Assembly: GCA_026399015.1 (NCBI GenBank)
Contig: JAPLRS010000047.1
Span: 1-64,000 of the forward strand
Reading direction: 5' to 3'
DNA length: 64,000 nucleotides
From: Methylococcales bacterium
Lineage (GTDB): Bacteria > Pseudomonadota > Gammaproteobacteria > Methylococcales > Methylomonadaceae
This document shows positions 9,496 through 18,928 of this stretch, piece by piece. Every line of letters starts with the position of its first letter. Position 1 is the stretch's first letter. Under the pieces are notes generated by a model that saw only the letters and a list, made by a program, of their open reading frames with translations, searched no databases and had not been told where the DNA came from. Both the position numbers and the translations under genes were made by a program.

Positions 9496-10059
9496 ATGAA
9501 ACAAAATATTTATCTTAATAATCAGTTTATTATTGCTATGCCCGGGTTAACTGAACCTAATTTCTCTCATACAGTCACTTATTTGTGTCAGCATAATGAA
9601 GAGGGAGCTTTAGGTATTGTTATTAACAGATCAGCCAATATGCATTTGGGCGAGGTTTTTAAGCAAATGGATATTTCTGTTACCTCAACACAGGCAATGA
9701 ATACAAAAGTTTTCGCTGGTGGTCCTGTTCAGAAAGATAGAGGATTTGTATTGCATACTGCTTGCGGTAAATGGGATGTTTCAATGAAAATATCAGATAA
9801 AATATCTTTAACAACTTCACGAGATATTATAGAAGCGATAGCAAATGATAAAGGTCCGGAAAATTATTTGGTAGCATTAGGTTATGCTGGATGGGGTAGT
9901 GGACAAATTGAACAAGAAATTCTTGAAAATTCTTGGCTTAATATTCCGTATAGTGAAAATATATTATTTGAATCCCCTATCAATCAGCGCTGGGAACATG
10001 CTGCAAAACAAATTGGAATTGATATCAATTTATTAACAAACCAAGCTGGACATTGTTAA
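9496..10059 (+). CDS. yqgE: YqgE/AlgH family protein (UPF0301)
   Basis: A 187-residue protein with the family signatures FIIAMPGLTEPNFSHTVTYL (N-terminus), GALGIVINR, FAGGPVQKDRGFVLH and ALGYAGWGSGQIEQEI. In Pseudomonas the homologue was named AlgH, but the molecular function is unresolved. The gene almost always precedes ruvX, as here. It is part of the gshB-pyrC' run. Confidence 0.95.
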   Translation: MKQNIYLNNQFIIAMPGLTEPNFSHTVTYLCQHNEEGALGIVINRSANMHLGEVFKQMDISVTSTQAMNTKVFAGGPVQKDRGFVLHTACGKWDVSMKISDKISLTTSRDIIEAIANDKGPENYLVALGYAGWGSGQIEQEILENSWLNIPYSENILFESPINQRWEHAAKQIGIDINLLTNQAGHC

Positions 10060-10084
10060 TGTCTACAATTCGTAATTTTTATTT

Positions 10085-10531
10085 ATGCTAGATTCTTTGA
10101 ATATAAAAACCAATTCGGACACTTACTTAGGGTTTGATTTTGGATATAAAAAAATAGGTGTCGCCGTAGGTGAAACCCTTACTTCGACCGCAAGTCCTTT
10201 ACAAACCATACGCTCAATTAATCAAAGTCCTGATTGGCAGATTATAAGTAAACTCATTCAAGAATGGCGTCCAACGGGTCTAGTAGTGGGTATTTCAAGG
10301 CAATCTGATGGGTCTGATAATCCAGTAACGCCACGTATAATAAAATTCTGTAATCAATTGCATGGGCGCTATCAACTTCCTGTATATCAACAAGATGAAA
10401 CATTATCGACTTTTGAAGCGAAGCAGATGTTGTTTGATGATGTAAATTTAAGTGCGACTAAATTATGGGAAGTGCAAGACCAGTTAGCGGCGCAATTAAT
10501 TTTACAATCTTGGTTAAATGATCAAATATAA
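10085..10531 (+). CDS. ruvX: Putative Holliday junction resolvase / pre-16S rRNA nuclease
   Basis: A 148-residue RNase H-fold protein: LGFDFGYKKIGVAVGE (first catalytic Asp), VVGISRQSDG, and the acidic motif QQDETLSTFEAK. This is the YqgF/RuvX family, essential in E. coli for 16S rRNA 5' maturation and also proposed as a resolvase. It follows yqgE by 25 bases and precedes pyrR by 11. Confidence 0.95.
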   Translation: MLDSLNIKTNSDTYLGFDFGYKKIGVAVGETLTSTASPLQTIRSINQSPDWQIISKLIQEWRPTGLVVGISRQSDGSDNPVTPRIIKFCNQLHGRYQLPVYQQDETLSTFEAKQMLFDDVNLSATKLWEVQDQLAAQLILQSWLNDQI

Positions 10532-10542
10532 GGGCAATATAA

Positions 10543-11049
10543 GTGTTAGAAATAAATGAGTTGTTGGATAAGCTTGAAACAGATTTAAAACGTATTATTG
10601 CTGAAAGACAATTAGTTAATCCTTTGATGATTGGTGTTCGAACAGGTGGTGTTTGGGTTGCAGAGCATCTTCATCAAAGATTAGAGATTATTGAGCCATT
10701 AGGGTTATTAGATATATCTTTTTATCGAGATGATTTTTCTCAAATTGGTGTGCATCCGAATGTTAAGCCCAGTCAATTACCTTCACAAATTGAGGATCGT
10801 AATATTATTCTGATCGATGACGTGTTTTATACTGGTAGAACAGTTAGAGCCGCTTTAAATGAAATTTTTGATTACGGCAGGCCTAATCAAGTCGTTTTAG
10901 CGGTTTTAATCGAGCGAAACGGACGACAAATTCCATTATCACCCGATTGTTCGGGGGCTTTTATTGAGTTAAACGCGGGACAAAGAATTAAATTAATTGG
11001 ACCGGATCCATTGCTCATTGAGATGCAAACATTAGACCTAGAGTTTTAA
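10543..11049 (+). CDS. pyrR: Bifunctional pyr operon regulator / uracil phosphoribosyltransferase
   Basis: A 168-residue type I phosphoribosyltransferase. The PRPP motif is NIILIDDVFYTGRTVRAAL (~residues 85-103) and the N-terminal flap is IGVRTGGVWVAEHL. PyrR converts uracil and PRPP to UMP; in Gram-positives it also binds pyr mRNA, and in gammaproteobacteria it usually sits before pyrB as here. It starts with GTG. I see no obvious PyrR-type RNA anti-antiterminator upstream, so a regulatory role is not shown by the sequence. Confidence 0.93.
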   Translation: MLEINELLDKLETDLKRIIAERQLVNPLMIGVRTGGVWVAEHLHQRLEIIEPLGLLDISFYRDDFSQIGVHPNVKPSQLPSQIEDRNIILIDDVFYTGRTVRAALNEIFDYGRPNQVVLAVLIERNGRQIPLSPDCSGAFIELNAGQRIKLIGPDPLLIEMQTLDLEF

Positions 11050-11052
11050 TCT

Positions 11053-12018
11053 ATGAATGATAATATTCAAATAAATTCGGAAGGCAAACTTAAGCATTTC
11101 TTGAGCATAGATGGCTTGCCAAGAAGTTTATTAACCGAAATATTAGATGTAGCAGAGTCTTTTGTGGGTGTTAATGATTTACAAATAAAAAAAGTGCCAT
11201 TATTACGTGGCAAAACAATTGTGAATCTATTTTTTGAAAATAGCACGCGTACTCGAACAACCTTTGAGTTAGCTGCAAAGCGCTTATCTGCAGATGTTTT
11301 AAGTATGAGTATTGCGACTTCCTCAACCTCAAAAGGTGAGAGTTTGTTAGATACTATTCGTAATTTAGAAGCTATGTTTGTTGATATGTTTGTCGTGCGT
11401 CATGCAATTAGTGGTGCCGCGCATTTTATTGCGCAACAAACAGCACCTCATATTAGCGTTATTAATGCAGGTGACGGTCAACATGCTCATCCGACTCAAG
11501 CAATGCTTGATATGTTTACAATCAGGCAAATCAAGAAAGACTTTGCGCCTTTAAAAGTTGCCATCATAGGTGATATTTTACATTCCAGAGTAGCAAGATC
11601 TCAAATTCAAGCTTTAAATACATTAGGCGTTGCCGAGGTTAGGGTTATCGCACCAAAAACCTTGTTACCTGCGCATGTTGAAAGTATGGGGGTTAATGTA
11701 TTTTACGATTTAAACGCGGGATTAAAAGATATTGATGTTGTGATTATGTTACGCCTACAAAAAGAGCGCATGACTTCTGCATTACTGCCTAGTGAAAGTG
11801 AATATTTTAAATGCTTCGGTTTAACGGAAGATAAATTAAAAATTGCTAAGCCTGACGCAATTGTTATGCATCCCGGTCCCATTAATCGTGGTGTTGAAAT
11901 TGAATCGAAAGTAGCTGATGGCCCTCAATCAGTCATACTTAAACAGGTTAGTAATGGTATTGCAGTGCGTATGGCTGTTATGGCAATGGCTATGCAAAAG
12001 CAAGGGGCAGTGCAATGA
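11053..12018 (+). CDS. pyrB: Aspartate carbamoyltransferase catalytic chain
   Basis: A 321-residue transcarbamoylase with the carbamoyl-phosphate motif [15 protein letters not shown] (~residues 58-72), the loop [24 protein letters not shown] and the C-terminal [12 protein letters not shown]. It makes carbamoyl-aspartate in de novo pyrimidine synthesis. No regulatory chain (pyrI) is present. It overlaps the next gene by four bases (ATGA), giving translational coupling to a pseudo-dihydroorotase, which is the class A (Pseudomonas-type) ATCase arrangement. Confidence 0.97.
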   Translation: MNDNIQINSEGKLKHFLSIDGLPRSLLTEILDVAESFVGVNDLQIKKVPLLRGKTIVNLFFENSTRTRTTFELAAKRLSADVLSMSIATSSTSKGESLLDTIRNLEAMFVDMFVVRHAISGAAHFIAQQTAPHISVINAGDGQHAHPTQAMLDMFTIRQIKKDFAPLKVAIIGDILHSRVARSQIQALNTLGVAEVRVIAPKTLLPAHVESMGVNVFYDLNAGLKDIDVVIMLRLQKERMTSALLPSESEYFKCFGLTEDKLKIAKPDAIVMHPGPINRGVEIESKVADGPQSVILKQVSNGIAVRMAVMAMAMQKQGAVQ

Positions 12019-13295
12019 AAAATATTTATATTAAAAATGGCTTGCTTATAGATCCGGTTAATAAAATAAATCGAATTGGAAATGTTTATATTGCTGATGG
12101 AAAAATAATTTCAGTTACAAATGAGCCTTCTGGTTTCAAAGCCGATGAAATTATTGATGCAGAAAATAAAGTTATTAGCCCGGGGTTTATAGATTTAAGT
12201 ACTCGGTTACGGGAACCCGGTCAAAGTCGTAAAGCTACCTTTAGAAGTGAGTCATTAGCAGCGTTAAGTGGTGGAATAACGTCTATGTGTTTGCACCCTG
12301 ATACGAGTCCTGCTATCGATACATCCGCTGTTGCAGAACTTATTAAAGATTTAGCTAAAAAAGCGGGTTATCCAAAGATATATCCGATTGCTGCTTTGAC
12401 ACAAAAATTAGAAGGGACAGAGTTAAGCTCAATGCTCTCTCTTAAGCAGGCGGGGTGTATTGCGGTGGGTAATGCAAATCAACCGGTTAGAAATTTGCTT
12501 ATCTTAAGACGTGCAATGGAATATGCGGCTAGCCACGATTTATTAGTGATATTTCGACCTAATGATTATTGGTTAGGAAATAATGGTTGTGTACATGAGG
12601 GTTTTTTTGCAACCCGTTATGGTTTACCCAGTATTCCTGAGGCAGCTGAAACAATTGCTTTGGCTCAGTGTCTAGAGTTGGTTGAATTAACAGGTTGTCG
12701 AGTGCATTTTGGTCAGTTAAGTTGCAAACGTTCAGTTATTAAAATACATCAAGCGAAAAAATATGGGTTACAGGTAAGTGCTGATGTTGCTATTCATCAA
12801 TTACATCTCACAGAAAATGATATTGTTCCGTTTGATAGTAACTATCATGTGATACCACCTTTAAGAACAGATGCAGATTTGCAATATTTAAGACATGGAT
12901 TGTCTACAGGAACAATTAATAGTCTTTGTTCAGATCATCAACCTCACGATATAGATGCTAAGCTGGGTGCTTTTCCTGAAACAGAGCCTGGAATTTCATC
13001 TTTGGAAACCGTATTACCACTCATGCTTGATTTGGTGGCGCAAGGTGTTGTAACACTTGAGCAGGGAATTGCTTCATTGACGAGTAATCCTGCCCGAGTT
13101 TTAAAGATTGATAGCGGTGCTTTAACAGAGGGATTCTCTGCGGATGTTTGTGTTTTCGATCCTAACTTAGAATGGCAAATTAATGCTGATAATTGGAAAA
13201 GCCAAGGTCATAACACACCATTTTGGGGTAAAACCATGAAAGGCAGAGTGACTCATACCATTCAATCGGGTAACTTGGCTTATACAATTTCTTAA
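12015..13295 (+). CDS. pyrC': Non-catalytic dihydroorotase homologue (PyrC') of class A ATCase
   Basis: A 426-residue amidohydrolase-fold protein of the dihydroorotase family, translated from the ATGA overlap with pyrB. The metal-binding HxH after the first strand is absent: the family's DxHxHLREPG reads [10 protein letters not shown] here (~residues 57-66), and the later pattern HxCHVS reads HFGQLS. The Asp motif CSDHQPHD is retained. This matches the inactive PyrC' subunits of Pseudomonas, which are needed for assembly of the dodecameric ATCase but do not close dihydroorotate. A catalytic dihydroorotase must therefore be encoded elsewhere. Family assignment is sure; inactivity is inferred from the missing ligands. 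Confidence 0.9.
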   Translation: MKNIYIKNGLLIDPVNKINRIGNVYIADGKIISVTNEPSGFKADEIIDAENKVISPGFIDLSTRLREPGQSRKATFRSESLAALSGGITSMCLHPDTSPAIDTSAVAELIKDLAKKAGYPKIYPIAALTQKLEGTELSSMLSLKQAGCIAVGNANQPVRNLLILRRAMEYAASHDLLVIFRPNDYWLGNNGCVHEGFFATRYGLPSIPEAAETIALAQCLELVELTGCRVHFGQLSCKRSVIKIHQAKKYGLQVSADVAIHQLHLTENDIVPFDSNYHVIPPLRTDADLQYLRHGLSTGTINSLCSDHQPHDIDAKLGAFPETEPGISSLETVLPLMLDLVAQGVVTLEQGIASLTSNPARVLKIDSGALTEGFSADVCVFDPNLEWQINADNWKSQGHNTPFWGKTMKGRVTHTIQSGNLAYTIS

Positions 13296-13328
13296 ATGTA
13301 TTATTAAAACTAATCGCTTGTCGATGAA

Positions 13329-14192
13329 TTAGTCATTAATAATAGTGGCTATTTTTTCGCCAAGCTTCACAGGGCAGTCAGCAACAAAAGTGTCTTCCCA
13401 TTGGGTTTTATTCTTACCGAATAAAACAATAATAGTTGAACCCATATTAAAGCGCCCCATTTCTTCACCTATTTTCAGAGTAGGGGCGTTTTCGTCATAT
13501 TTCCATGATCTAACTTTGGAAATAGTTGGGGGTGTAACAACACCATGCCATACTGTTTCTATACTAGACACAAAAATGGCACCGACTAAAATTAATGCCA
13601 TGGGGCCTGCTTCAGTATCAAATAACGCGACAACTCTTTCATTTCTAGCAAATAAACCAGGAACGGATTCGGTGGTCGTTTTATTAACACTAAACAATCT
13701 TCCAGGAATATGAATCATCTCTCTTAATGTACCTGTCAAAGGCATATGCAGACGATGATAATCTTTGGGTGAAAGGTAAATAGTCGCAAATGATCCTTCC
13801 ATAAAAGGTAGGGCACGCTCAACATCACCGCCTAATAAATCCACTGCCGTATAGTTTTTTCCTTTAGCTTGAAAGATTTCCCCTTCTTTAATAAGGCCCG
13901 CTTGGCTAACTGCTCCATCTGCAGGGCAGGCAATAGCATTTGTTTGAATCGGAAATGTTCTGGCACTGGGTTTAAGTTCTCGAGTGAAAAACTCATTAAA
14001 GCTTTTAAATTCAGAGAGATCTGAAATAAGCGCCTCATCCATGTTCACGTTGTAATGCTTAATAATTTGTTTGATGAACAGGTTTTTCCAAGCTTTATTT
14101 TCACAGTGAGTCAATTTACTCATCAGATTAGAAAGAAAATGATGCGGTAATAAATACTGAGGTAGGGTCACTAGTGATTTTTTAATGGACAT
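13329..14192 (-). CDS. psd: Phosphatidylserine decarboxylase proenzyme
   Basis: A 287-residue proenzyme that makes phosphatidylethanolamine at the inner membrane. Landmarks are FNEFFTRELK (~residues 67-76), CPADGAVSQAG, YLSPKDYHRLHMPLTG and the self-cleavage motif MGST within GRFNMGSTIIVLF (~250), where the Ser becomes the pyruvoyl group. It is convergent with pyrC', with only 33 bases between the stop codons. The sequence is complete. Confidence 0.97.
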   Translation of the reverse strand: MSIKKSLVTLPQYLLPHHFLSNLMSKLTHCENKAWKNLFIKQIIKHYNVNMDEALISDLSEFKSFNEFFTRELKPSARTFPIQTNAIACPADGAVSQAGLIKEGEIFQAKGKNYTAVDLLGGDVERALPFMEGSFATIYLSPKDYHRLHMPLTGTLREMIHIPGRLFSVNKTTTESVPGLFARNERVVALFDTEAGPMALILVGAIFVSSIETVWHGVVTPPTISKVRSWKYDENAPTLKIGEEMGRFNMGSTIIVLFGKNKTQWEDTFVADCPVKLGEKIATIIND

Positions 14193-14274
14193 GAATGATT
14201 TGGTTATTAGTTGTAAGGGTTCTGGCTAACAAATGTCGAACTAGTTTATTGGCAGTTAAACTAATAAGCTTATA

Positions 14275-14667
14275 TTAAGGTAAGTTAACTAATTCAGGGG
14301 CCTGCCATTCAGGGTTTTTATGCTCAACAATGACGGTAGTATAAATTCCGCCACGCACATTAAATTCCGCGCGAATACGCATAAAGTTTGGGTTAATAGC
14401 GCTTACAAGGTCGTTAAGAATTTCATTTGTAATCGCTTCATGAAATGCGCCTTGCTCACGGAATGACCACATGTATAGTTTAAGACCTTTTAGTTCAACA
14501 CAAAGAGCTGCAGGGACATATTCAATTTGGATAGTAGCAAAATCGGGTTGTCCTGTTTTTGGGCACAAGCAAGTGAATTCTGGTACGTCAATACGAATAG
14601 TGTAATCACGAACTTGTTGTGGATTTTCAAATGTTTCTAGCGTTTTTGTAGGTTGAGTTGTAGTCAT
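14275..14667 (-). CDS. queF: NADPH-dependent 7-cyano-7-deazaguanine reductase (short QueF)
   Basis: A 130-residue single-domain (type I) QueF of the tunnelling fold that reduces preQ0 to preQ1 for queuosine in tRNA. The catalytic Cys lies in [14 protein letters not shown] (~residues 32-45), the QueF signature is [14 protein letters not shown], followed by GAFHE. No preQ1 riboswitch is evident in the upstream bases, and no other que genes are in the window. Confidence 0.95.
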   Translation of the reverse strand: MTTTQPTKTLETFENPQQVRDYTIRIDVPEFTCLCPKTGQPDFATIQIEYVPAALCVELKGLKLYMWSFREQGAFHEAITNEILNDLVSAINPNFMRIRAEFNVRGGIYTTVIVEHKNPEWQAPELVNLP

Positions 14668-14797
14668 TCTATTAATATAGTTTTATTGAAAGTTAGCGTT
14701 ATTTTAACAGCAATAGTTACCTAGGCAATGCTCTAAATGTAGGATTTTAGGTAAAGTGATTAAAACTTAGTTATGTAAATAAAAGACTAAATTAGAT

Positions 14798-15568
14798 TTA
14801 ACTGTCTTTTTGGGGCGCATTGCTAAAAGTCCTATAATCGATTGATACTTTGAGACCTGCAAAGTTTCCACTCATTTTAACGAGTTCTTGAGACTTCTTA
14901 TCAAAACTAATTTTTATTTCATTTAAGGCGTTATCTTCATAGCCTTCATCAATATGAGGAGTATCTAATAAGAATTTATAAATATAAACCTCAAGTTCAC
15001 CTTCATCATTAATATGTAATGGTTCTCCTAGGTGAGAGATAACATCCGCTTTTTTGGGTAGTGCGGTTATTATTTTTTCAAGAGTTTGGTTGTTCGCTTT
15101 TAGCTGTCTTTTTTCGGTGTCAATTTCTGCCCCACCTATAGATCGTAAGGATGCATCTAAAAATTGAGGCGGAGCTATTTTTAAAAATAAAGGTGAGAAT
15201 GACCAATCAATAATTTTTCCTTCTTTATTAAAATTCAATTCAGAATAGAAATTGATTTCAGGTTTTACAAATTGTTTATTAGCGTCGATTTTACGGAAGA
15301 AATATTTCCAACACCTGCCTTCATTACTAAGATTATTTTCTGTAGGATATAAATTTGATAAAGATACAAAATCTTCGCTCAATAAAATGGGATCTTTGAA
15401 ATGAAGAGTAAATTTATCGGTTGTTTCTGTATAGAAATGTTGATCAAACTTACTCATTTGTAGGTAAGTCTTGTAAGCTCTAACCCAATAAATACAGCCT
15501 GATAAAGAGCAGGTAATTACCAAAGCTAGGAGTATTTTGAACAGAAAATTAAAGTAGACTTTAAACAT
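14798..15568 (-). CDS. Hypothetical lipoprotein
   Basis: A 256-residue protein I do not recognise. It has a hydrophobic N-terminal segment ending in a lipobox, LSGC (Cys ~25), so it is probably lipidated by Lgt/Lsp and anchored in the outer or inner membrane facing the periplasm. The rest is soluble, of mixed charge, with a repeated theme of aromatic and acidic residues (DKFTLHFKDPILL, WSFSPLFLKIAPP). No catalytic motif is visible. It is alone on the minus strand and divergent from the type I secretion operon. Confidence 0.7.
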   Translation of the reverse strand: MFKVYFNFLFKILLALVITCSLSGCIYWVRAYKTYLQMSKFDQHFYTETTDKFTLHFKDPILLSEDFVSLSNLYPTENNLSNEGRCWKYFFRKIDANKQFVKPEINFYSELNFNKEGKIIDWSFSPLFLKIAPPQFLDASLRSIGGAEIDTEKRQLKANNQTLEKIITALPKKADVISHLGEPLHINDEGELEVYIYKFLLDTPHIDEGYEDNALNEIKISFDKKSQELVKMSGNFAGLKVSIDYRTFSNAPQKDS

Positions 15569-15781
15569 GAGTTACCTGTGGAATGACCATTTTTTTACTT
15601 GTATATTTGATGGTTATTTATTGAAATTAATGACTTATAAATAAGCAAAGCATATGTTAAGCGTTAAACAATAAAAACATAACTATATTCTTTCTAGGCA
15701 AAATATCAAGATTGCATTCTTGCGTACCTCAAAACAGCATATGACTGAAATATTACTTTTAATGAGCTTTAAATATAAGCC

Positions 15782-15790
15782 TGATATAAT
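15782..15790 (+). promoter_or_regulatory. Candidate extended -10 promoter of the type I secretion operon
   Basis: TGATATAAT combines a TGn extension with a perfect -10 hexamer, ~80 bases before the ABC gene. No good -35 box is visible. The surrounding 15569-15871 stretch (303 bases) is A/T-rich and otherwise holds nothing I can identify. Confidence 0.5.
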
Positions 15791-15871
15791 CGCAAAATTA
15801 TTTAGTTATTGATTTTAACTATCAGCCTATAAGAAGTTGTTATATTTAAATCCCCCAACCTAGAAAAATAC

Positions 15872-17587
15872 ATGAAACTCAATCAGCTTTCGGATTTAAC
15901 CCTTGCTTTAAAAGAGTGCAGAAGCGCTTTTATTTCAGCAGCCGGCTTTAGTATGGTCATTAATATTTTGATGTTAGTACCATCATTATATATGCTTCAG
16001 GTTTATGATCGAGTTGTACCTACCGGTAATACTTCAACTCTGCTCATGTTAACACTTATCGTATTTGTGCTGTTTTTAACGATGAGTTTAATTGAGTGGG
16101 TTAGGTCACAAATATTAGTGCGAGTGAGTTCTAGGTTAGAACTTTTACTTAATCAACGCGTTTTTTCTATAGCTTATAAGCAATCTTTATATTCGGGTGG
16201 TCAACGCGCTACTACACAACCGTTTGATGATTTAACAGGTTTGCGTCAGTTTTTAACTGGAAGTGGTTTGTTTGCTTTCTTTGATGCGCCTTGGATGCCA
16301 ATTTATATAGCGTTGATGTTTGTTTTTCATTCTTGGTATGGTTGGTTTTCGGTAGCCACATCAATTATCTTAGTGATCATTGCAATCGTTAATGAAAAGG
16401 CGACGGCTAAAACCTTAGAGGAAGCCAATAAACAATCTATGATTAGCCGAGGTCAAGTCAGTAGAAATTTAAGAAATGCTGAGGTGATTGAAGCAATGGG
16501 TATGATGGCTAATGTCAGAGAGCGTTGGTTAGTTACTACCCATCAAGTGTTGTCATTACAATCAGAAGCTAGTTCACGGGCAGGTATTATTGCTGCAGCC
16601 TCAAAAGTTGTACGATTAACATCGCAATCATTAATATTAGGCTTGGGTGCTTATTTAGTTATTGAGAGAGAAATTACACCGGGTTTAATGATCGCTGGAT
16701 CAATTCTTTTAGGTAGAGCCTTAGCCCCTATTGATATGGTTATTGCTAATTGGAAAGGTTTTATTAACGCGCGCGGACAATATGAGCGCCTTAATGAAAT
16801 GTTTTTGAAAATTCCTGCGGATACAGAAAAAATGCCTTTGCCTGCACCGACTGGTTTAATTCAATTTGAAGAAGCGCAAGTTATTCCCCCAGGTGGTAAG
16901 TTACCTGTATTAAAAGGAATTAGTTTAATTATAGAGCCGGGTAATTTATTAGGGGTAATTGGTCCCAGTGGAGCAGGTAAATCGACGTTTGCTAGAGCTC
17001 TTTTAGGTATTTGGCCAACAGCAAGCGGTAAGGTTCGTTTAGATGGTGCTGAAGTTTCCCATTGGAATCGTGATGAGCTAGGCCCTTATATTGGTTATCT
17101 GCCACAAGATGTTGAGTTATTTGAAGGGACTATCAGTGAAAATATTGCGCGTTTTGGTGAAATAGACGCTGAAAAAGTTGTTGATGCAGCCAAAATGGCT
17201 AATGTACATGACCTTATTCTGCAATTACCAGAAGGTTATGATACGGTTATTGGTGCAACGGGTGGCATTCTATCGGGTGGTCAGCGTCAACGTGTCGGTT
17301 TGGCGCGTGCCTTATATGGCAGTCCGGTATTAGTTGTGTTGGATGAACCTAACTCAAACCTAGATGAGCAAGGTGAGTTAGCCTTAGGCAATGCTTTACA
17401 AGCCATGAAACGCAATAAGGTTACGGTTGTTTTGGTCACTCATCGTCAAAATGTTTTAACGCATGTCGATAAATTATTAGTGTTGAACGATGGTAAATTA
17501 GCCGTTTATGGTCCTAGGGACCAAGTTATTGCTCATTTACAACAGGCTCAGCAAGCAAACACGACTCCAGTTGCTACACAATCTTAA
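15872..17587 (+). CDS. Type I secretion system permease/ATPase (PrtD-like)
   Basis: A 571-residue ABC half-transporter of the PrtD/AprD/HasD type. The membrane domain (~1-300) has SLYMLQVYDRVVPTGNTSTL. The nucleotide-binding domain has Walker A GPSGAGKST (~368-376), signature LSGGQRQRVGLARAL, Walker B VLVVLDEPNSNLD and the H-loop VTHR. There is no N-terminal C39 peptidase-like domain, which separates it from HlyB and bacteriocin exporters. It is the first gene of the three-gene exporter, with the adaptor starting 16 bases later. It would export RTX-type proteins directly from the cytoplasm. Confidence 0.95.
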   Translation: MKLNQLSDLTLALKECRSAFISAAGFSMVINILMLVPSLYMLQVYDRVVPTGNTSTLLMLTLIVFVLFLTMSLIEWVRSQILVRVSSRLELLLNQRVFSIAYKQSLYSGGQRATTQPFDDLTGLRQFLTGSGLFAFFDAPWMPIYIALMFVFHSWYGWFSVATSIILVIIAIVNEKATAKTLEEANKQSMISRGQVSRNLRNAEVIEAMGMMANVRERWLVTTHQVLSLQSEASSRAGIIAAASKVVRLTSQSLILGLGAYLVIEREITPGLMIAGSILLGRALAPIDMVIANWKGFINARGQYERLNEMFLKIPADTEKMPLPAPTGLIQFEEAQVIPPGGKLPVLKGISLIIEPGNLLGVIGPSGAGKSTFARALLGIWPTASGKVRLDGAEVSHWNRDELGPYIGYLPQDVELFEGTISENIARFGEIDAEKVVDAAKMANVHDLILQLPEGYDTVIGATGGILSGGQRQRVGLARALYGSPVLVVLDEPNSNLDEQGELALGNALQAMKRNKVTVVLVTHRQNVLTHVDKLLVLNDGKLAVYGPRDQVIAHLQQAQQANTTPVATQS

Positions 17588-17603
17588 ACATAAAGTTAAC
17601 ATT

Positions 17604-18926
17604 ATGAAGTATCAAAATAAATTAATTCCAACCTCAGTGATGTCAAAGACTGATGATAAGCCCGTCCGAATGTTAGGGCTATTTGTATTGTTGTTTACTT
17701 TTGGGTTCTTTGGTGTTTGGGCTTATCTGGCACCAATTGATGGTGCAGCCATGGCGCCTGGGGTAGTCACTGTTAAGTCACATAAAAAAACAGTCCAGCA
17801 TTTAGATGGTGGAATTGTCAGCCAACTGTTTGCAAAAGATGGTGATATTGTTAAAGAAGGTGATTTATTACTCACTTTAGATGGTACAGAAAATAAAGCA
17901 CAGTTAGAAATTGCCCGCGGACAATTTATAACTTTAGCTGCACAAGTCGCTAGACTAGAAGCAGAAAGAGATGGTCTTAAGACTTTACATTATCCCGTGT
18001 CTTTTGATGATGCTAGCGATGTAAGAATTGCAGAAGCAAAAAAGACTGAAGGACAATTATTTATAGCGCGTAAAAATGCTCATGAAGGTGAGATGGCAGT
18101 TTTAACACAAAGAATTGGACAATTAAGTTCAAAAATCGATGGTTATAAAAGTCAGCGAACAAGTAAACAAGAGTTGGTAGCTTCGTATGGTGAAGAAGCC
18201 AAAGATCTAAAAGAATTATTGGCCGAAGGCTTTGCCGATAAACAACGCCTTAGAGACACAGAACGAAATTACATGCTTAATAGCGGTGAGATTTCTGCCT
18301 TAACATCTGAAATTGCTGCGACCCAAATACAAATTGGTGAAACTAAGTTAGAAATACTGCAATTGGAGAAGAAGTTTCAAGAAGAGGTTTCAACTAAATT
18401 AAGTGAAGCTCAAACCAATTTATACGATGTTAATCAGCGTATGTTAGCTACCAAAGATAAAGTTAAGCGCATTGATATTAAAGCGCCTGTATCAGGTCGG
18501 GTCATGGGGATGGAGGTTCATACTGTTGGTGGTGTAGTACTGCCTGGTCATCCTATTTTAGATATTGTTCCTCAGAAAGAAGAGTTAATTATTGATGCAA
18601 AGGTATCGCCTTTGGATATTGATAGAGTAACAGTCGGGTTGGTTGCTGAAGTACGATTTACAGCATTTACACAAGCATTAACCCCAGTGATTGAAGGTAA
18701 GGTCATTAACTTGTCAGCAGATAGTCTTATAGAAGAAAAGACTGGCGCGCCTTATTATCAAGCACATATAGAATTGACTCCTGAAAGTTTAAAAAAGATG
18801 TCGCATCTTGAATTAGTGCCAGGTATGCCAGTTGAGGTTTTAATTAAAACAGGTGAACGTACCGTATTCCAATATTTAACTAAACCAATTCACAATGCTT
18901 TTGCACGTGCCTTTATTGAGGATTAA
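17604..18926 (+). CDS. Type I secretion membrane-fusion protein (HlyD/PrtE family)
   Basis: A ~440-residue periplasmic adaptor with one transmembrane helix (~20-40), a lipoyl half-motif HLDGGIVSQLFAKDGDIVKEGD, a long coiled coil (~120-290) and the second half IKAPVSGRVMGMEVHTVGGV followed by a beta-barrel domain. The C-terminus LTKPIHNAFARAFIED is typical of PrtE. The ATG at 17604 is preferred; an upstream in-frame TTG would overlap the ABC gene and add 32 residues lying before the expected cytoplasmic tail. It bridges the ABC protein and TolC. Confidence 0.94.
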   Translation: MKYQNKLIPTSVMSKTDDKPVRMLGLFVLLFTFGFFGVWAYLAPIDGAAMAPGVVTVKSHKKTVQHLDGGIVSQLFAKDGDIVKEGDLLLTLDGTENKAQLEIARGQFITLAAQVARLEAERDGLKTLHYPVSFDDASDVRIAEAKKTEGQLFIARKNAHEGEMAVLTQRIGQLSSKIDGYKSQRTSKQELVASYGEEAKDLKELLAEGFADKQRLRDTERNYMLNSGEISALTSEIAATQIQIGETKLEILQLEKKFQEEVSTKLSEAQTNLYDVNQRMLATKDKVKRIDIKAPVSGRVMGMEVHTVGGVVLPGHPILDIVPQKEELIIDAKVSPLDIDRVTVGLVAEVRFTAFTQALTPVIEGKVINLSADSLIEEKTGAPYYQAHIELTPESLKKMSHLELVPGMPVEVLIKTGERTVFQYLTKPIHNAFARAFIED

Positions 18927-18928
18927 GG

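Noticed and set aside
13345-13713. 122-residue plus-strand frame
   Set aside because: It lies antisense within psd, which is fully supported by family motifs.
14668-14797. Possible preQ1 riboswitch before queF
   Set aside because: No compact hairpin with the A-rich tail and ribosome-binding-site overlap typical of the class was found.
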